From CAZCDM01 sp964497475 (GTDB lineage: Bacteria > Planctomycetota > Phycisphaerae > SM23-33): DNA of 33,542 bases. The translations under genes and the position numbers were made by a program. Under the pieces are notes generated by a model that saw nothing but the letters and a program-made list of their open reading frames with translations, searched no databases and was not told the DNA's origin. The stretch covers positions 1-33,542 of the forward strand of contig CAZCDM010000005.1 in assembly GCA_964497475.1 (NCBI GenBank), written 5' to 3'. This document shows positions 17,008-25,010 of this stretch, one piece after another. The first letter of the stretch is position 1, and every line of letters starts with the position of its first letter.

Positions 17008-18278
17008 GGCGTGATCTCCTCGATAATGTCGACCAGGCGGCGGGTCTGGTTGCGGGGGGAGAGTTCGTCGAGCTTCTCGCGGTCGATGTGCGGGCCGAGC
17101 CGGCCGACCTGCCAGGCGACGAGGGTCCTCTCGATGAGCGAGGCGATCTCGGAGGATTCGCGCGAGGCGATGAGTTCGTAGCGGCACAGCCCGTCGAGCA
17201 GATCGCGTATGGCGGCCGGTTGCGGCGCGGTACCGATGACATACCGGCCGATCGCGAGGTAGTCGTACACCTTGCTTCGGATGACATAGTCGGCCCGGTC
17301 GGTCATGGGCACTTCCAGCCAGAAGGCGCTGGCCTGGGCGGCGCGAGCCAAGGCCTGCTCCCGCGGCAGGCGGGCGGCGAGGGTCACCACGCCGGTGTCG
17401 ATGAGCGCCTGCCAGCCCGAAAGGTCCTGAACGTTGTGCCCGATCCAATCGAGATGCAGGTCGAGCCCGTTGCAGTGAAGCTGGCCGATCGCCATACGCA
17501 GAGGGGTCGGGTCGTCGTATGTGCTACCCAGCAGCGTCAGGTGAAACGTATCGCCCGGCTCGGAGGGCAAGGCCGACTCGCCCAGCGATGGCGAGAACAT
17601 ATTGGCGATGGTGTGGATAGCCCCCTCGCGGCCGGGGTACTGCTCGGCGAGATGGCGAGCCTGCAGCGGCGAGACGCACGTGATTGCCCTTGCGCGGTTC
17701 AGGGCGCGTGCTTCCAGCTGGTGCGCTTTGCGATCAGCTCGGCCGGTGCGTTCGTAATCAAACCCGCCGGTCCATGGATCGCGCAGATCCAGCAGCAGCG
17801 GCAGCGGGCCCGCGCCCAGCCGGGCAGCCAGGACGATCATGCTCTGCGGCGGTGCGGTGATGAACATCGCATCGAAGGAGTCCTGCCGGCTGAGCTGGTT
17901 GATGCGTCGGGCCAGCGGGCCGATGTAGCGATTGCAGTAGGTGCCCGGATCAGGGAAGTCGCCGCCCGCTCGCGCTCGCCAGGCCAGGGCATCGAATAGT
18001 TCCTCGCGGGTTTTTCCGCAGAGTCGCCCGGGCAGGTGCAGCAGGGTTGCGAGCCGGTTCAGCCAGCCTTCGTCGCCCGGGCTGACACGATGGATTGTCC
18101 AGGGGCTGGTTTCATCGGCGCGGTCGCAGGCGGCACGATCGGCGCCGGGCGGATAGGTCGTGAGGATGGTTGGCGTCCAGCCGAACTCTTCCAGATGCGT
18201 GCAGAAACTCGTGATGCGGTTCGTGCCTACGCTCCTGCTGGGGGGCCAGTAAAAACTCACGGCGAGCAAACGCTTCAC
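17004..18278 (-). CDS. glycosyltransferase, GT4-like
   Basis: 424 aa. The N-terminus (KRLLAVSFYWPPSRSVGTNR) resembles bacterial glycosyltransferases whose first domain opens with a YWPP-x-SVG loop; LLLDLRDPWTGG and AITCVSPLQARHLAEQYP follow. The C-terminal domain has FHLTLLGSTYDD and a VIRSKVYDYLAIGRYVIG stretch that substitutes for the usual E-x7-E region. The start codon is GTG at 18278, overlapping the flippase TGA as GTGA; no ATG is available near the conserved start, and the longer reading frame upstream lies wholly inside the flippase gene. The downstream neighbour overlaps by ATGA. It is probably a nucleotide-sugar-dependent enzyme of the repeat-unit pathway; sugar unknown. Confidence 0.82.
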   Translation of the reverse strand: MKRLLAVSFYWPPSRSVGTNRITSFCTHLEEFGWTPTILTTYPPGADRAACDRADETSPWTIHRVSPGDEGWLNRLATLLHLPGRLCGKTREELFDALAWRARAGGDFPDPGTYCNRYIGPLARRINQLSRQDSFDAMFITAPPQSMIVLAARLGAGPLPLLLDLRDPWTGGFDYERTGRADRKAHQLEARALNRARAITCVSPLQARHLAEQYPGREGAIHTIANMFSPSLGESALPSEPGDTFHLTLLGSTYDDPTPLRMAIGQLHCNGLDLHLDWIGHNVQDLSGWQALIDTGVVTLAARLPREQALARAAQASAFWLEVPMTDRADYVIRSKVYDYLAIGRYVIGTAPQPAAIRDLLDGLCRYELIASRESSEIASLIERTLVAWQVGRLGPHIDREKLDELSPRNQTRRLVDIIEEITP

Positions 18279-19867
18279 AGCCGGGCCTCGGGATGGTCGG
18301 ACGGGAGGATGGGTTTGCGTCGCTGGAACATGGCTTTGATCTGCAGCCAGATCTGGCGGCGGTCTTTTGCATTGAAGACGATGAACCAGTTGATCGCCGA
18401 GGCCGTGCCGGCGAAGACGATGACCTTGATGAAGAATCGTATCCAGGGATCGCGCAGCCAGTCGGTCCAGTCCAGCAGACCTTGCATGGAAACCTGCCGC
18501 TTGATGTAGATCAGCGAAAACAGGACGCCCACGCCAACGGTCCATCGCAATACATTCCTGCGGATGAAGGGCATGACAGGCAGCTGGATCCAGCGAGCGA
18601 TGCACAGCCCGATGAAGATATTGAAGAGGATCATGGGGATGAACGTCCCCAGCGCCACGCCGATGAGCCCCATCTTGAACACGCCCAGAAACAGCAGCGT
18701 CAGGCCGAAGTTGCACAACGCCTGCGCCAGGGACATCGATGCGCCGAATCGAACATGCCCCAGCCCGCTGATGATACTGCCGCCCACCCTCACAGCCATG
18801 GTCACCAGTTGTGGCACGGCCAGAATGACCAGCACCCATTTGCTCTGGTCGAAGGCCGGGCCCCAGAACATGGTCATGAACTCCGGCCCGAGCAGAATCA
18901 GCCCGGAGTAGAAGGGAATCGCCAGGGCCATCGTAACCTTCGAGCCCCAGCGGAACATGTACCGCAGCGACTCGTAGTCCCCCGTGCCGCAGTGCTTCAT
19001 CGTCTGGGGGGCGAGCACTTCGGTAATCTGTCCGACAAACTCCCGGCTGTAGACCACCAGCATGATCGGGATGTTGTAGTACGGCACGGCCCCGGGGCCG
19101 AGGAACCATCCGATGACCAGCAGGTCGGTCAGATAGAGCAGGCGCATGGCAATGGAACTGACGAACGCCCAGATCGAAAAACTCGACAGCTCGCGGAAAT
19201 AGGCCCACGTCACCCGTCGAAAGCGAATGTTCAGGGCAGGAAATACACGATGCGCCATGATGTAAGACAGGATCACCCCGACGAGGCTCGAACCGGCCTG
19301 GACGGCGGAAAGGCGCGCGATGCCGCCGTCAAAATGGAGCACCACCACCGTACCAACGGCCCGAACGACCAGAACGATGATATTGATGATGTTGTATATA
19401 TCGAAACGATCCTGGCTGAAGAGAACCTGCGTGAACGTCGCCCCGAAAAAGGTCAGCCAGAGACTCAGCGAAACCATCATCACCGCCGAGCGGGCGCCAT
19501 CGAGATAGGCGGGGCTGGCTTTGGGGAAGATGGCGCCAAAGTTCGGTGCGATGAGAATGGCCGCCGCAAACAAAGGGATGCCGCAGGCCAGGAAAAACGT
19601 CAGGGCGGTCGAGATAATGCCATTGACATGTTCGGTTTCCTTGCGGCCGAGGTAGTAGTTGATGAACCGCCCCAGGCTGGTCCGCATGCCCAGTTCGATC
19701 AGGCTGAGGTAGCCCGTGAGCGAAACCACCAGCAGCCAGACGCCGTAGATGTCCTCGCCCAGTGCCGCGTAAACGTACCGGGAGAGAAACAGCGAGACGA
19801 TGCCATTGGCCGCCACGCCGATCCAGTTGGCGCGAAGGCTGCGAGCGAATATTTGTGTGCTACTCAT
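18275..19867 (-). CDS. Wzx-type polysaccharide flippase (MOP superfamily)
   Basis: 530 aa, highly hydrophobic with about 12-14 predicted membrane helices. The opening (SLRANWIGVAANGIVSLFLS) and ALGEDIYGVWLLVVSLTGYLSL region are typical of the oligosaccharide flippases of the MOP (PST/Wzx) superfamily, which move undecaprenyl-linked repeat units from the cytoplasmic to the periplasmic leaflet. It ends with a basic cytoplasmic tail rich in K and R. The ATG at 19867 overlaps the end of the preceding glycosyltransferase gene by 8 nt. Its presence together with an O-ligase/polymerase and a chain-length protein points to a Wzx/Wzy-style pathway and not to an ABC-transporter or synthase pathway. Confidence 0.88.
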   Translation of the reverse strand: MSSTQIFARSLRANWIGVAANGIVSLFLSRYVYAALGEDIYGVWLLVVSLTGYLSLIELGMRTSLGRFINYYLGRKETEHVNGIISTALTFFLACGIPLFAAAILIAPNFGAIFPKASPAYLDGARSAVMMVSLSLWLTFFGATFTQVLFSQDRFDIYNIINIIVLVVRAVGTVVVLHFDGGIARLSAVQAGSSLVGVILSYIMAHRVFPALNIRFRRVTWAYFRELSSFSIWAFVSSIAMRLLYLTDLLVIGWFLGPGAVPYYNIPIMLVVYSREFVGQITEVLAPQTMKHCGTGDYESLRYMFRWGSKVTMALAIPFYSGLILLGPEFMTMFWGPAFDQSKWVLVILAVPQLVTMAVRVGGSIISGLGHVRFGASMSLAQALCNFGLTLLFLGVFKMGLIGVALGTFIPMILFNIFIGLCIARWIQLPVMPFIRRNVLRWTVGVGVLFSLIYIKRQVSMQGLLDWTDWLRDPWIRFFIKVIVFAGTASAINWFIVFNAKDRRQIWLQIKAMFQRRKPILPSDHPEARL

Positions 19868-21041
19868 CGGCGGGCCTCATTGTATCGTCAGGTCGGGCCG
19901 ATGGGGAGTCTTTGCAGGCGGCAGCGATCTGATTCATCCGGGCCGGCCAGGTTTCGGCCTGCATGGCCTGGCTGCGGGCGGCGCGGCGATCGGCGGGCTC
20001 GGCCAGGGCGGCGGCGATGGCGGCTTCGAATGCGTCGACGCCTTCGGCGAGGTGAACCAGCGAGCCGTAGCGGGCCACTTCCGGCAGGGGCGTGGAGACC
20101 ACCGGCAGCCCGGCGGCGAGGTATTCCCGCAGCTTGATCGGATTGACCGCGCGGGTCAGCTCGTTGAGGCGGAAGGGAATGAGCCCGACGTCGAAGCCCG
20201 CGCACCACGCCGGCAGCTCTGCGTAGGGCTTCGGGCCCAGCAGGTGGATGTTCGGCCGGGTGCGGCAGGCGGTCAGGTCGACCGTCGAATCGCCCAGCAG
20301 GACGATCTGCCACTCGGCCCGGCGCTGGGCGAGGGCGACCAGCAGGTCGAGGTCGACCCAGTCGCGGATCAGCCCGAAAAAGCCCAGGCGCGGGTGGGGA
20401 ATGTCGGCCAGCTCGGCCGGCTCGGCCAGGCCGGGCTCCAGAGCGCGGGCGAAGTGGGTAGCGTCCACGCCGTGGGGCAGCAGCAGCGTGTTGGGGTTGA
20501 GCGATTTCTTGGATTCCAGCAGGGCCTGGCTGGTGACAATCTGCAGATCGGCCCGGCGAGCCAGGGCGGCTTCGTCGGCGAGGATCTGTCCGGCGTCGTA
20601 GCCGCTGAAGTGGGCGAAGTCGTCGACGCAGTAGTAGATCACCCGCCGGGCATCGAGGCCATCCAGCAGGTAGGCGATATCGGGCGCGAAGGACCAGACC
20701 TCCAGCGGCCCGGCGGCGATGCGTCGCAGGGCGCGGCGGATCTGCCAGAGGATCAGCCGGCGGTTGATCGCCCGGGCCAGGCGCGAGCCGGGCAGGGGCA
20801 GGGCCAGCGGCGTGAGGACGTAGAGGTTCGGCCGGGCTTGGCGCAGACCGGCGAAGACCTGCCGGAGCTTGTGGACAATCCAGGCGATGTCCGAGGAACT
20901 AGCCGCCGGCGTGCGCGAGGCGTGGTAGCCGACCCACAGCACGACGTTCTGCTCGGCGAGCAGGTGCATGACGTGATGCTTGCTGGTCGGCGGGGCGTCG
21001 TAGCCGCTGGCGAAGCAGAGGATGGTTCGGCCAGCGATCAT
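19860..21041 (-). CDS. glycosyltransferase, GT-B fold (GumK/TuaH-like)
   Basis: 393 aa. An N-terminal TILCFASGYDAPPTSKHH segment, VIYYCVDDFAHFSGYD in the middle, LLPHGVDATHF, then LGFFGLIRDWVDLDLL, and a C-terminal AVNPIKLREYLAAGLPVVST stretch. The YYCVDD motif and NPIKLREYLAAG are characteristic of a GT4-like group that includes teichuronic-acid and xanthan-type glycosyltransferases. There is no canonical E-x7-E, which is usual for this group. The start at 21041 is fixed by an ATGA overlap with the Stp1-like gene; a slightly longer in-frame start exists but adds only residues without family similarity. It would act on the cytoplasmic lipid-linked intermediate; specificity unknown. Confidence 0.82.
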   Translation of the reverse strand: MIAGRTILCFASGYDAPPTSKHHVMHLLAEQNVVLWVGYHASRTPAASSSDIAWIVHKLRQVFAGLRQARPNLYVLTPLALPLPGSRLARAINRRLILWQIRRALRRIAAGPLEVWSFAPDIAYLLDGLDARRVIYYCVDDFAHFSGYDAGQILADEAALARRADLQIVTSQALLESKKSLNPNTLLLPHGVDATHFARALEPGLAEPAELADIPHPRLGFFGLIRDWVDLDLLVALAQRRAEWQIVLLGDSTVDLTACRTRPNIHLLGPKPYAELPAWCAGFDVGLIPFRLNELTRAVNPIKLREYLAAGLPVVSTPLPEVARYGSLVHLAEGVDAFEAAIAAALAEPADRRAARSQAMQAETWPARMNQIAAACKDSPSARPDDTMRPADE

Positions 21042-22234
21042 TCGCCCTGCCCTGCCAGTCGATGACACAGTGCGAGGAACGGTTCGAGCGTGTCGGCCCA
21101 GTTGTAGCGATCGAGGACGAATGCGCGCGATGCTGTGCCGATGCGGCGGCGGAGATCGTCGTCGGCCAGGAGAAGCTCGATGGCCGCTTTGTAGTCGCCT
21201 GGCGTCTCGGCCGTCAGCAGGTCGCGGCCTGTCTCGGCGCCGAGGGGGGCGGCCGCGAGGCGGCTGGCCACGACGGGACGCGCCATGGCCATGGCTTCGA
21301 GGATTTTGTTCTGCACGCCGCGGGCCATCTGCAGGGGCACGACGGCCAGGTCGGCCCGGGCGAGGTAGGGTCGCACATCGGCGACACGGCCGGTGACGGT
21401 CACGCCGGGCAGCTCGCCCAGGGCAGCAACGGCCGGTGCGGGCTGGCGGCCGACGATGCTGAAGCGAAGATCGGGCCGGGCCTGCTGGAGCTGCGGCAGG
21501 ACCTCGGCGGCGAACCAGCAGACCGCCTCGACATTGGGGCGGTAGTCCATCTGCCCGGTGAAGACCAGCTCGGGCTTGTCGTTGGGTGCGGGCGCAGCCG
21601 GCGGGGGCTGGAAGTGTTGGATGTCGACCCCGTTGGGGATGACCTGGACCTTGCCCGCGCCGGGGCGGTCGGCGAGCAGGGCGCGTTCGGCCTCGGTGAC
21701 GACGAGGGTTGCATCGCAGCGATCGAGGCTGCGGGCTTCGAGCTTTCGGACGCCGCGTGCTTCACGCCGGTAGATCCAGCGCGACACCCACTTGGCGCGG
21801 TCGGCGTAGTCGAGGAACTTCTGGCTGTCGACGTCGACGAGGTCCATCACGGCCGGGGTGGCCGGACCGGCTGCGTCGCGATAGACGATGGTGCTGGATG
21901 AGTAACAGACGATCAGGTCGAAGGGGTCGGCCTGGGCGGCGGTGGCGATCTGCCGGTGCAGGGCGGCGCGGTCGAAGATGCCGCGCGTGACGCATCGGCC
22001 GACCAGCAGGCCGGTAGCCGCCGTTCGCATGGTCCCGGCCGGTGCGTGGAGAATGTTCGAGCAGATCGGGCGGAGGTGTTCGATGGCTTTGTCGTCGGCG
22101 GGGTTGTGCGACAGGCAGGCGAGCGTGACGTCGAAATGCTCGGCCAGGGCGCGGAGCTGATAAAACGCGCGGACGCGCTCGCCCTTGTCGGGCGGGAACG
22201 GCACGCGATGCGAGATGTAAAGGAGGCGTTTCAT
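21038..22234 (-). CDS. Stp1-like glycosyltransferase, exosortase/EpsH-system associated
   Basis: 398 aa. It closely follows the pattern of the sugar transferases found in exosortase-A loci (TIGR03087-like): LLYISHRVPFPPDKGERVRA at the start, a VMDLVDVDSQKFLDYA segment near residue 130, a YRREARGVRKLEARSLDR stretch, VIPNGVDIQHF, and GVQNKILEAMAMARPVVAS at the C-terminal donor-binding site. This is one of the marker genes that assign the locus to the exosortase-linked family. The ATG at 22234 follows the FemAB gene by 9 nt without a clear ribosome-binding site. It probably adds an early sugar of the repeat unit; the donor is unknown. Confidence 0.9.
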   Translation of the reverse strand: MKRLLYISHRVPFPPDKGERVRAFYQLRALAEHFDVTLACLSHNPADDKAIEHLRPICSNILHAPAGTMRTAATGLLVGRCVTRGIFDRAALHRQIATAAQADPFDLIVCYSSSTIVYRDAAGPATPAVMDLVDVDSQKFLDYADRAKWVSRWIYRREARGVRKLEARSLDRCDATLVVTEAERALLADRPGAGKVQVIPNGVDIQHFQPPPAAPAPNDKPELVFTGQMDYRPNVEAVCWFAAEVLPQLQQARPDLRFSIVGRQPAPAVAALGELPGVTVTGRVADVRPYLARADLAVVPLQMARGVQNKILEAMAMARPVVASRLAAAPLGAETGRDLLTAETPGDYKAAIELLLADDDLRRRIGTASRAFVLDRYNWADTLEPFLALCHRLAGQGE

Positions 22235-22243
22235 ACGGTGCGG

Positions 22244-23281
22244 TCAGGGGATCCAGGAGGTGATGACGTCGCCGGCCGGTCGGGTCAACCAGAGCGGCAG
22301 GTGTTTCCAGACGCGGCCGGCCAGGGCGAACTTGCGGTTCGACGGCGAGAGGTTCGGCAGGTGCTCGCCGCGGATCAGATCGATCTGGTAGTGCAGCGGC
22401 TGGGGGGTGAAGTCGTGATGGCGTTTGAAATCGTACGGCCCTGCGTTGTCGCGCCGGGTGCGGTTGAAGTCGAATGTATCCAGGCCTGCCTCGACGGTCC
22501 ACTCCATCAGGCGGAGATACATGAGGTTGCTGGCTGAGGTTTCGCGGGCCTGGTCGTTCGAGCCGGAGAAGTAGGCGACGAGTTCGTTGCGGAAGCGGAA
22601 GCTGACGACGCCGGCGAGGGGCTGGTCGTTGTGGAGTACCGCGAGGCAGATGCAGTCGGGGCCGAAGGCGGCGGCGAGCTGGCGGAAGAGGCGGCGACGA
22701 AAGTTCGGCGAGCCGAGGCGTCGCATGGTCAGGGCGTAGAGGTCGTAGATGGCGTCGAGCCACTCCGGGCCGATGGCGGTGGTGCAAAGCGTGCGCCCCT
22801 TGCGGGCGGCGGCGCGGGTTTTTTTGGGCAGAGAGGGCAGGATGGCGGCGGGGTCGTCGGGGAGTCGCTTGCGAAAGGTGTCGTAGCGGTCGAGTACGGG
22901 CAGATCGAGGGGGGACTCGTCGCGGTGGCGCAGCTCGATGTACTCGGCGCGACAGTCGGCGGCGAGCTGCTCGGCGCGGGCCAGCAGGGCGCGGGCGGTT
23001 TCGTCGTCGGCTGCGAGGATGCCGCCGTAGGTTGCGTACGGCACGGAGACGAGAACCCGGCCGACGAATCGGCTGCGGACGAAAAACAGCGGCAGGACGC
23101 CGGTGAGGGTATCGCCCCGCCAGGCCAGCAGATGGTTCGGTCGGTGCGGGTAGGTGGCGGCGACGGCCTGCGACCAGGCGGGCCGATGAAACACCGTGCC
23201 CTGCGAGTGGTCGAGGACGAAGGCATCCCAGGCGGTCTGGTCCGCCTCGGTGGCGGGGCGAATCTCGACGGCGTGGGTCAT
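22244..23281 (-). CDS. FemAB-type aminoacyl/acyltransferase-like protein, exosortase-locus type
   Basis: 345 aa with the GNAT-like fold of FemAB proteins. HSQGTVFHRPAWSQAV near residue 25, a WRGDTLTGVLPLFFVRS strand pair, VPYATYGGILA, a KKTRAAARKG segment, and the C-terminal SNLMYLRLMEWTVEAG with FDFNRTRRDNAGPYDFKRHH are hallmarks of the FemAB-related proteins encoded in PEP-CTERM/exosortase loci (TIGR03019-like). FemAB relatives transfer amino acids from aminoacyl-tRNA in peptidoglycan synthesis; in this subgroup the acceptor is unknown, and a decoration of the polymer or of its carrier is inferred. No signal peptide. A weak AAGG precedes the ATG at 23281, and 13 nt separate it from the kinase gene. 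Confidence 0.87.
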   Translation of the reverse strand: MTHAVEIRPATEADQTAWDAFVLDHSQGTVFHRPAWSQAVAATYPHRPNHLLAWRGDTLTGVLPLFFVRSRFVGRVLVSVPYATYGGILAADDETARALLARAEQLAADCRAEYIELRHRDESPLDLPVLDRYDTFRKRLPDDPAAILPSLPKKTRAAARKGRTLCTTAIGPEWLDAIYDLYALTMRRLGSPNFRRRLFRQLAAAFGPDCICLAVLHNDQPLAGVVSFRFRNELVAYFSGSNDQARETSASNLMYLRLMEWTVEAGLDTFDFNRTRRDNAGPYDFKRHHDFTPQPLHYQIDLIRGEHLPNLSPSNRKFALAGRVWKHLPLWLTRPAGDVITSWIP

Positions 23282-23294
23282 TGCGAAGCCTTGC

Positions 23295-25004
23295 TTACGT
23301 GATGCGGTAGAGGGCGTTGGGGATGAAGTGCTTGCGGTTGGTGAGGATCATGCCGGCGAAACGGACGTTACTGGCATGGAGGAGGCGGATGGCGTTTTCG
23401 ATGGACTCGCGGCGGGTTTTGTACATGCGGGCTACGAGCAGGGCCTCGCCGGTGGACAGGGCGAGCAGGCCGGCGTCGGAGATGACGTTGATGGCTGGGG
23501 TGTCGAAGATGATGTAGTTGTACTGCCGGCGGAGGTCGATGACGAGGTCGTCGAGTTCGGGCCCGCCGACGAGTTGGCCGACCTCTTCGGGGCGGACGGT
23601 ACCGGCCGGGATGAAGGAGAGGTTGGGGTAGCAGGTGGGCTGGACGACTTCGGAGAGGTCGGCCGATCCGCGGAGCAGCTCGGCCATGCCGGGGCTGGGG
23701 CGGGCGTGGAGGAGCTTGGCGAGCCGGCCGTTGCGGAGGTTGAAATCGACGAGGATGGTGTTGTGGTCGGCCCGCTCGGCCATGACGAGTGCGAGGTTGA
23801 GGCAGGTGACGGTTTTTCCCTCGCCGGGCTGGCTGGAGGTGATGAGGTAGCAGAATCGCTCCTCACCTGCATTGCCCAGCAGGCTGGTTCGCAGGGAGCG
23901 ATATTCCTCGGCGATGGCGCTGCCGGGATGATTATGGACGACGGCGAGTTTGGCCTTGCCGGAGCGGCGGTGGATGGAGGCATCGGTTTTGCTCTCGTCG
24001 GTGTCATCGGAGGATGATGTTTTTGCGACGGGCCTGGGCCGGGAGGCCGGGCTTGGTGCGTGGGTCGCAGTCGGTGCAGCGGGGACGCTGGCGGGGGGCT
24101 TGACGGGTTCGCTCGAGGCCGGTGCAGTCGGGGTCGGGGCGTGTGCGGGTGTGGCGCCAGTCTGGCCGGGCGCAGATTTCATGCGGTTCTGCTCGTCGGT
24201 AATCAGTTCCTCTCGGAGGACTTGGTGGATGAGTTCGGCGTCGATGGTGTCTTTGCCCAGGCGCGCTGCACGCAGAAGGACATTGTCGCAAAGGACATTG
24301 ATCAGGCGGGGCGTGCCGCTGGTGGCCTGATAGACGGCGTCGAGGGCGTCGGCGGTGAAGAGTTCGCGGGTTTCGGCCCCGGCGATGACGAGCCTGTGCT
24401 TGACGTAGGCGTGGGTATCCTGGGGGGACAGGTGCCCGAGGTGGTAGCTCAGGACGATGCGCTGGCGGAGTGGTTCCCACTGTGGCTGGAGCAGTTTTTC
24501 GCGCAGTTCGGGCTGGCCGATGAGGACCATCTGCAGGAGGCGGTCGCCATCGGCCTGCCAGTTGGCCAGCGTGCGGAGTTGTTCGAGCAGCTCGATGGAC
24601 ATGTCCTGACACTCATCGAGGGTCAGGGCGACGAGTCGGCCTCGGGTCTGGAGGCGGGCGAGGTAGGCCTGGATGTCCCGGGAGATGGCGTCGGGGCTGT
24701 CGGGCTCGGGCAGGCGGAGCCCAAGGCTCTGGGCGACGGTGCGCAGGAACTGCAGCGGGCTCTGCGGGGGGTTCTGGATTTGAATGAGGATGGTATCAGG
24801 CGAGAACCGCGAGCGGAGCATGGTGACCAGAAAGGTCTTGCCCGCGCCGATTTCGCCCGTCACGAGGACCATGCCCTTTCGCTGATTGATGGTGTAGACC
24901 ATGTTCGAGAGGGTTTCGGCGTGGATGGTGCTCTCGTAGAAGTAGCGTGGGTCGCAGGTCAGCGCGAAGGGTTGGTCGGTCAGGCCGAAGTGTTCGAGGT
25001 ACAT
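23295..25004 (-). CDS. fusion of ExeA/GspA-type AAA+ ATPase with BY-kinase-like (CpsD/Wzc-type) domain
   Basis: 569 aa. Residues 1-270 form an ExeA-like AAA+ ATPase of the exosortase-locus type (TIGR03015-like): MYLEHFGLTDQPF start, Walker A GEIGAGKT at 50-57, Walker B LTLDECQ ending near 133. A Pro/Ala/Thr-rich linker (about 278-345) follows. Residues about 365-569 match the capsular tyrosine autokinase/ParA-like domain: EEYRSLRTS at 366-374, Walker A SSQPGEGKT at 390-398, Walker A' ILVDFNLR at 417-424, Walker B IIFDTP at 498-503. Two usual features are weak: the second aspartate of Walker A' is asparagine (N422), and the C-terminal tail holds a single tyrosine (Y566) where a cluster is normal. 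The gene follows the chain-length gene by 6 nt with GGAGG upstream. Likely role: regulating polymer length and export through the chain-length protein. Confidence 0.88.
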   Translation of the reverse strand: MYLEHFGLTDQPFALTCDPRYFYESTIHAETLSNMVYTINQRKGMVLVTGEIGAGKTFLVTMLRSRFSPDTILIQIQNPPQSPLQFLRTVAQSLGLRLPEPDSPDAISRDIQAYLARLQTRGRLVALTLDECQDMSIELLEQLRTLANWQADGDRLLQMVLIGQPELREKLLQPQWEPLRQRIVLSYHLGHLSPQDTHAYVKHRLVIAGAETRELFTADALDAVYQATSGTPRLINVLCDNVLLRAARLGKDTIDAELIHQVLREELITDEQNRMKSAPGQTGATPAHAPTPTAPASSEPVKPPASVPAAPTATHAPSPASRPRPVAKTSSSDDTDESKTDASIHRRSGKAKLAVVHNHPGSAIAEEYRSLRTSLLGNAGEERFCYLITSSQPGEGKTVTCLNLALVMAERADHNTILVDFNLRNGRLAKLLHARPSPGMAELLRGSADLSEVVQPTCYPNLSFIPAGTVRPEEVGQLVGGPELDDLVIDLRRQYNYIIFDTPAINVISDAGLLALSTGEALLVARMYKTRRESIENAIRLLHASNVRFAGMILTNRKHFIPNALYRIT

Positions 25005-25010
25005 GACTGG

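Noticed and set aside
17004..19208. A 734-aa protein including the glycosyltransferase at 17004-18278 plus an upstream extension
   Set aside because: The extension is another frame of the flippase gene; the GTG at 18278 with GTGA overlap fits the conserved N-terminus.
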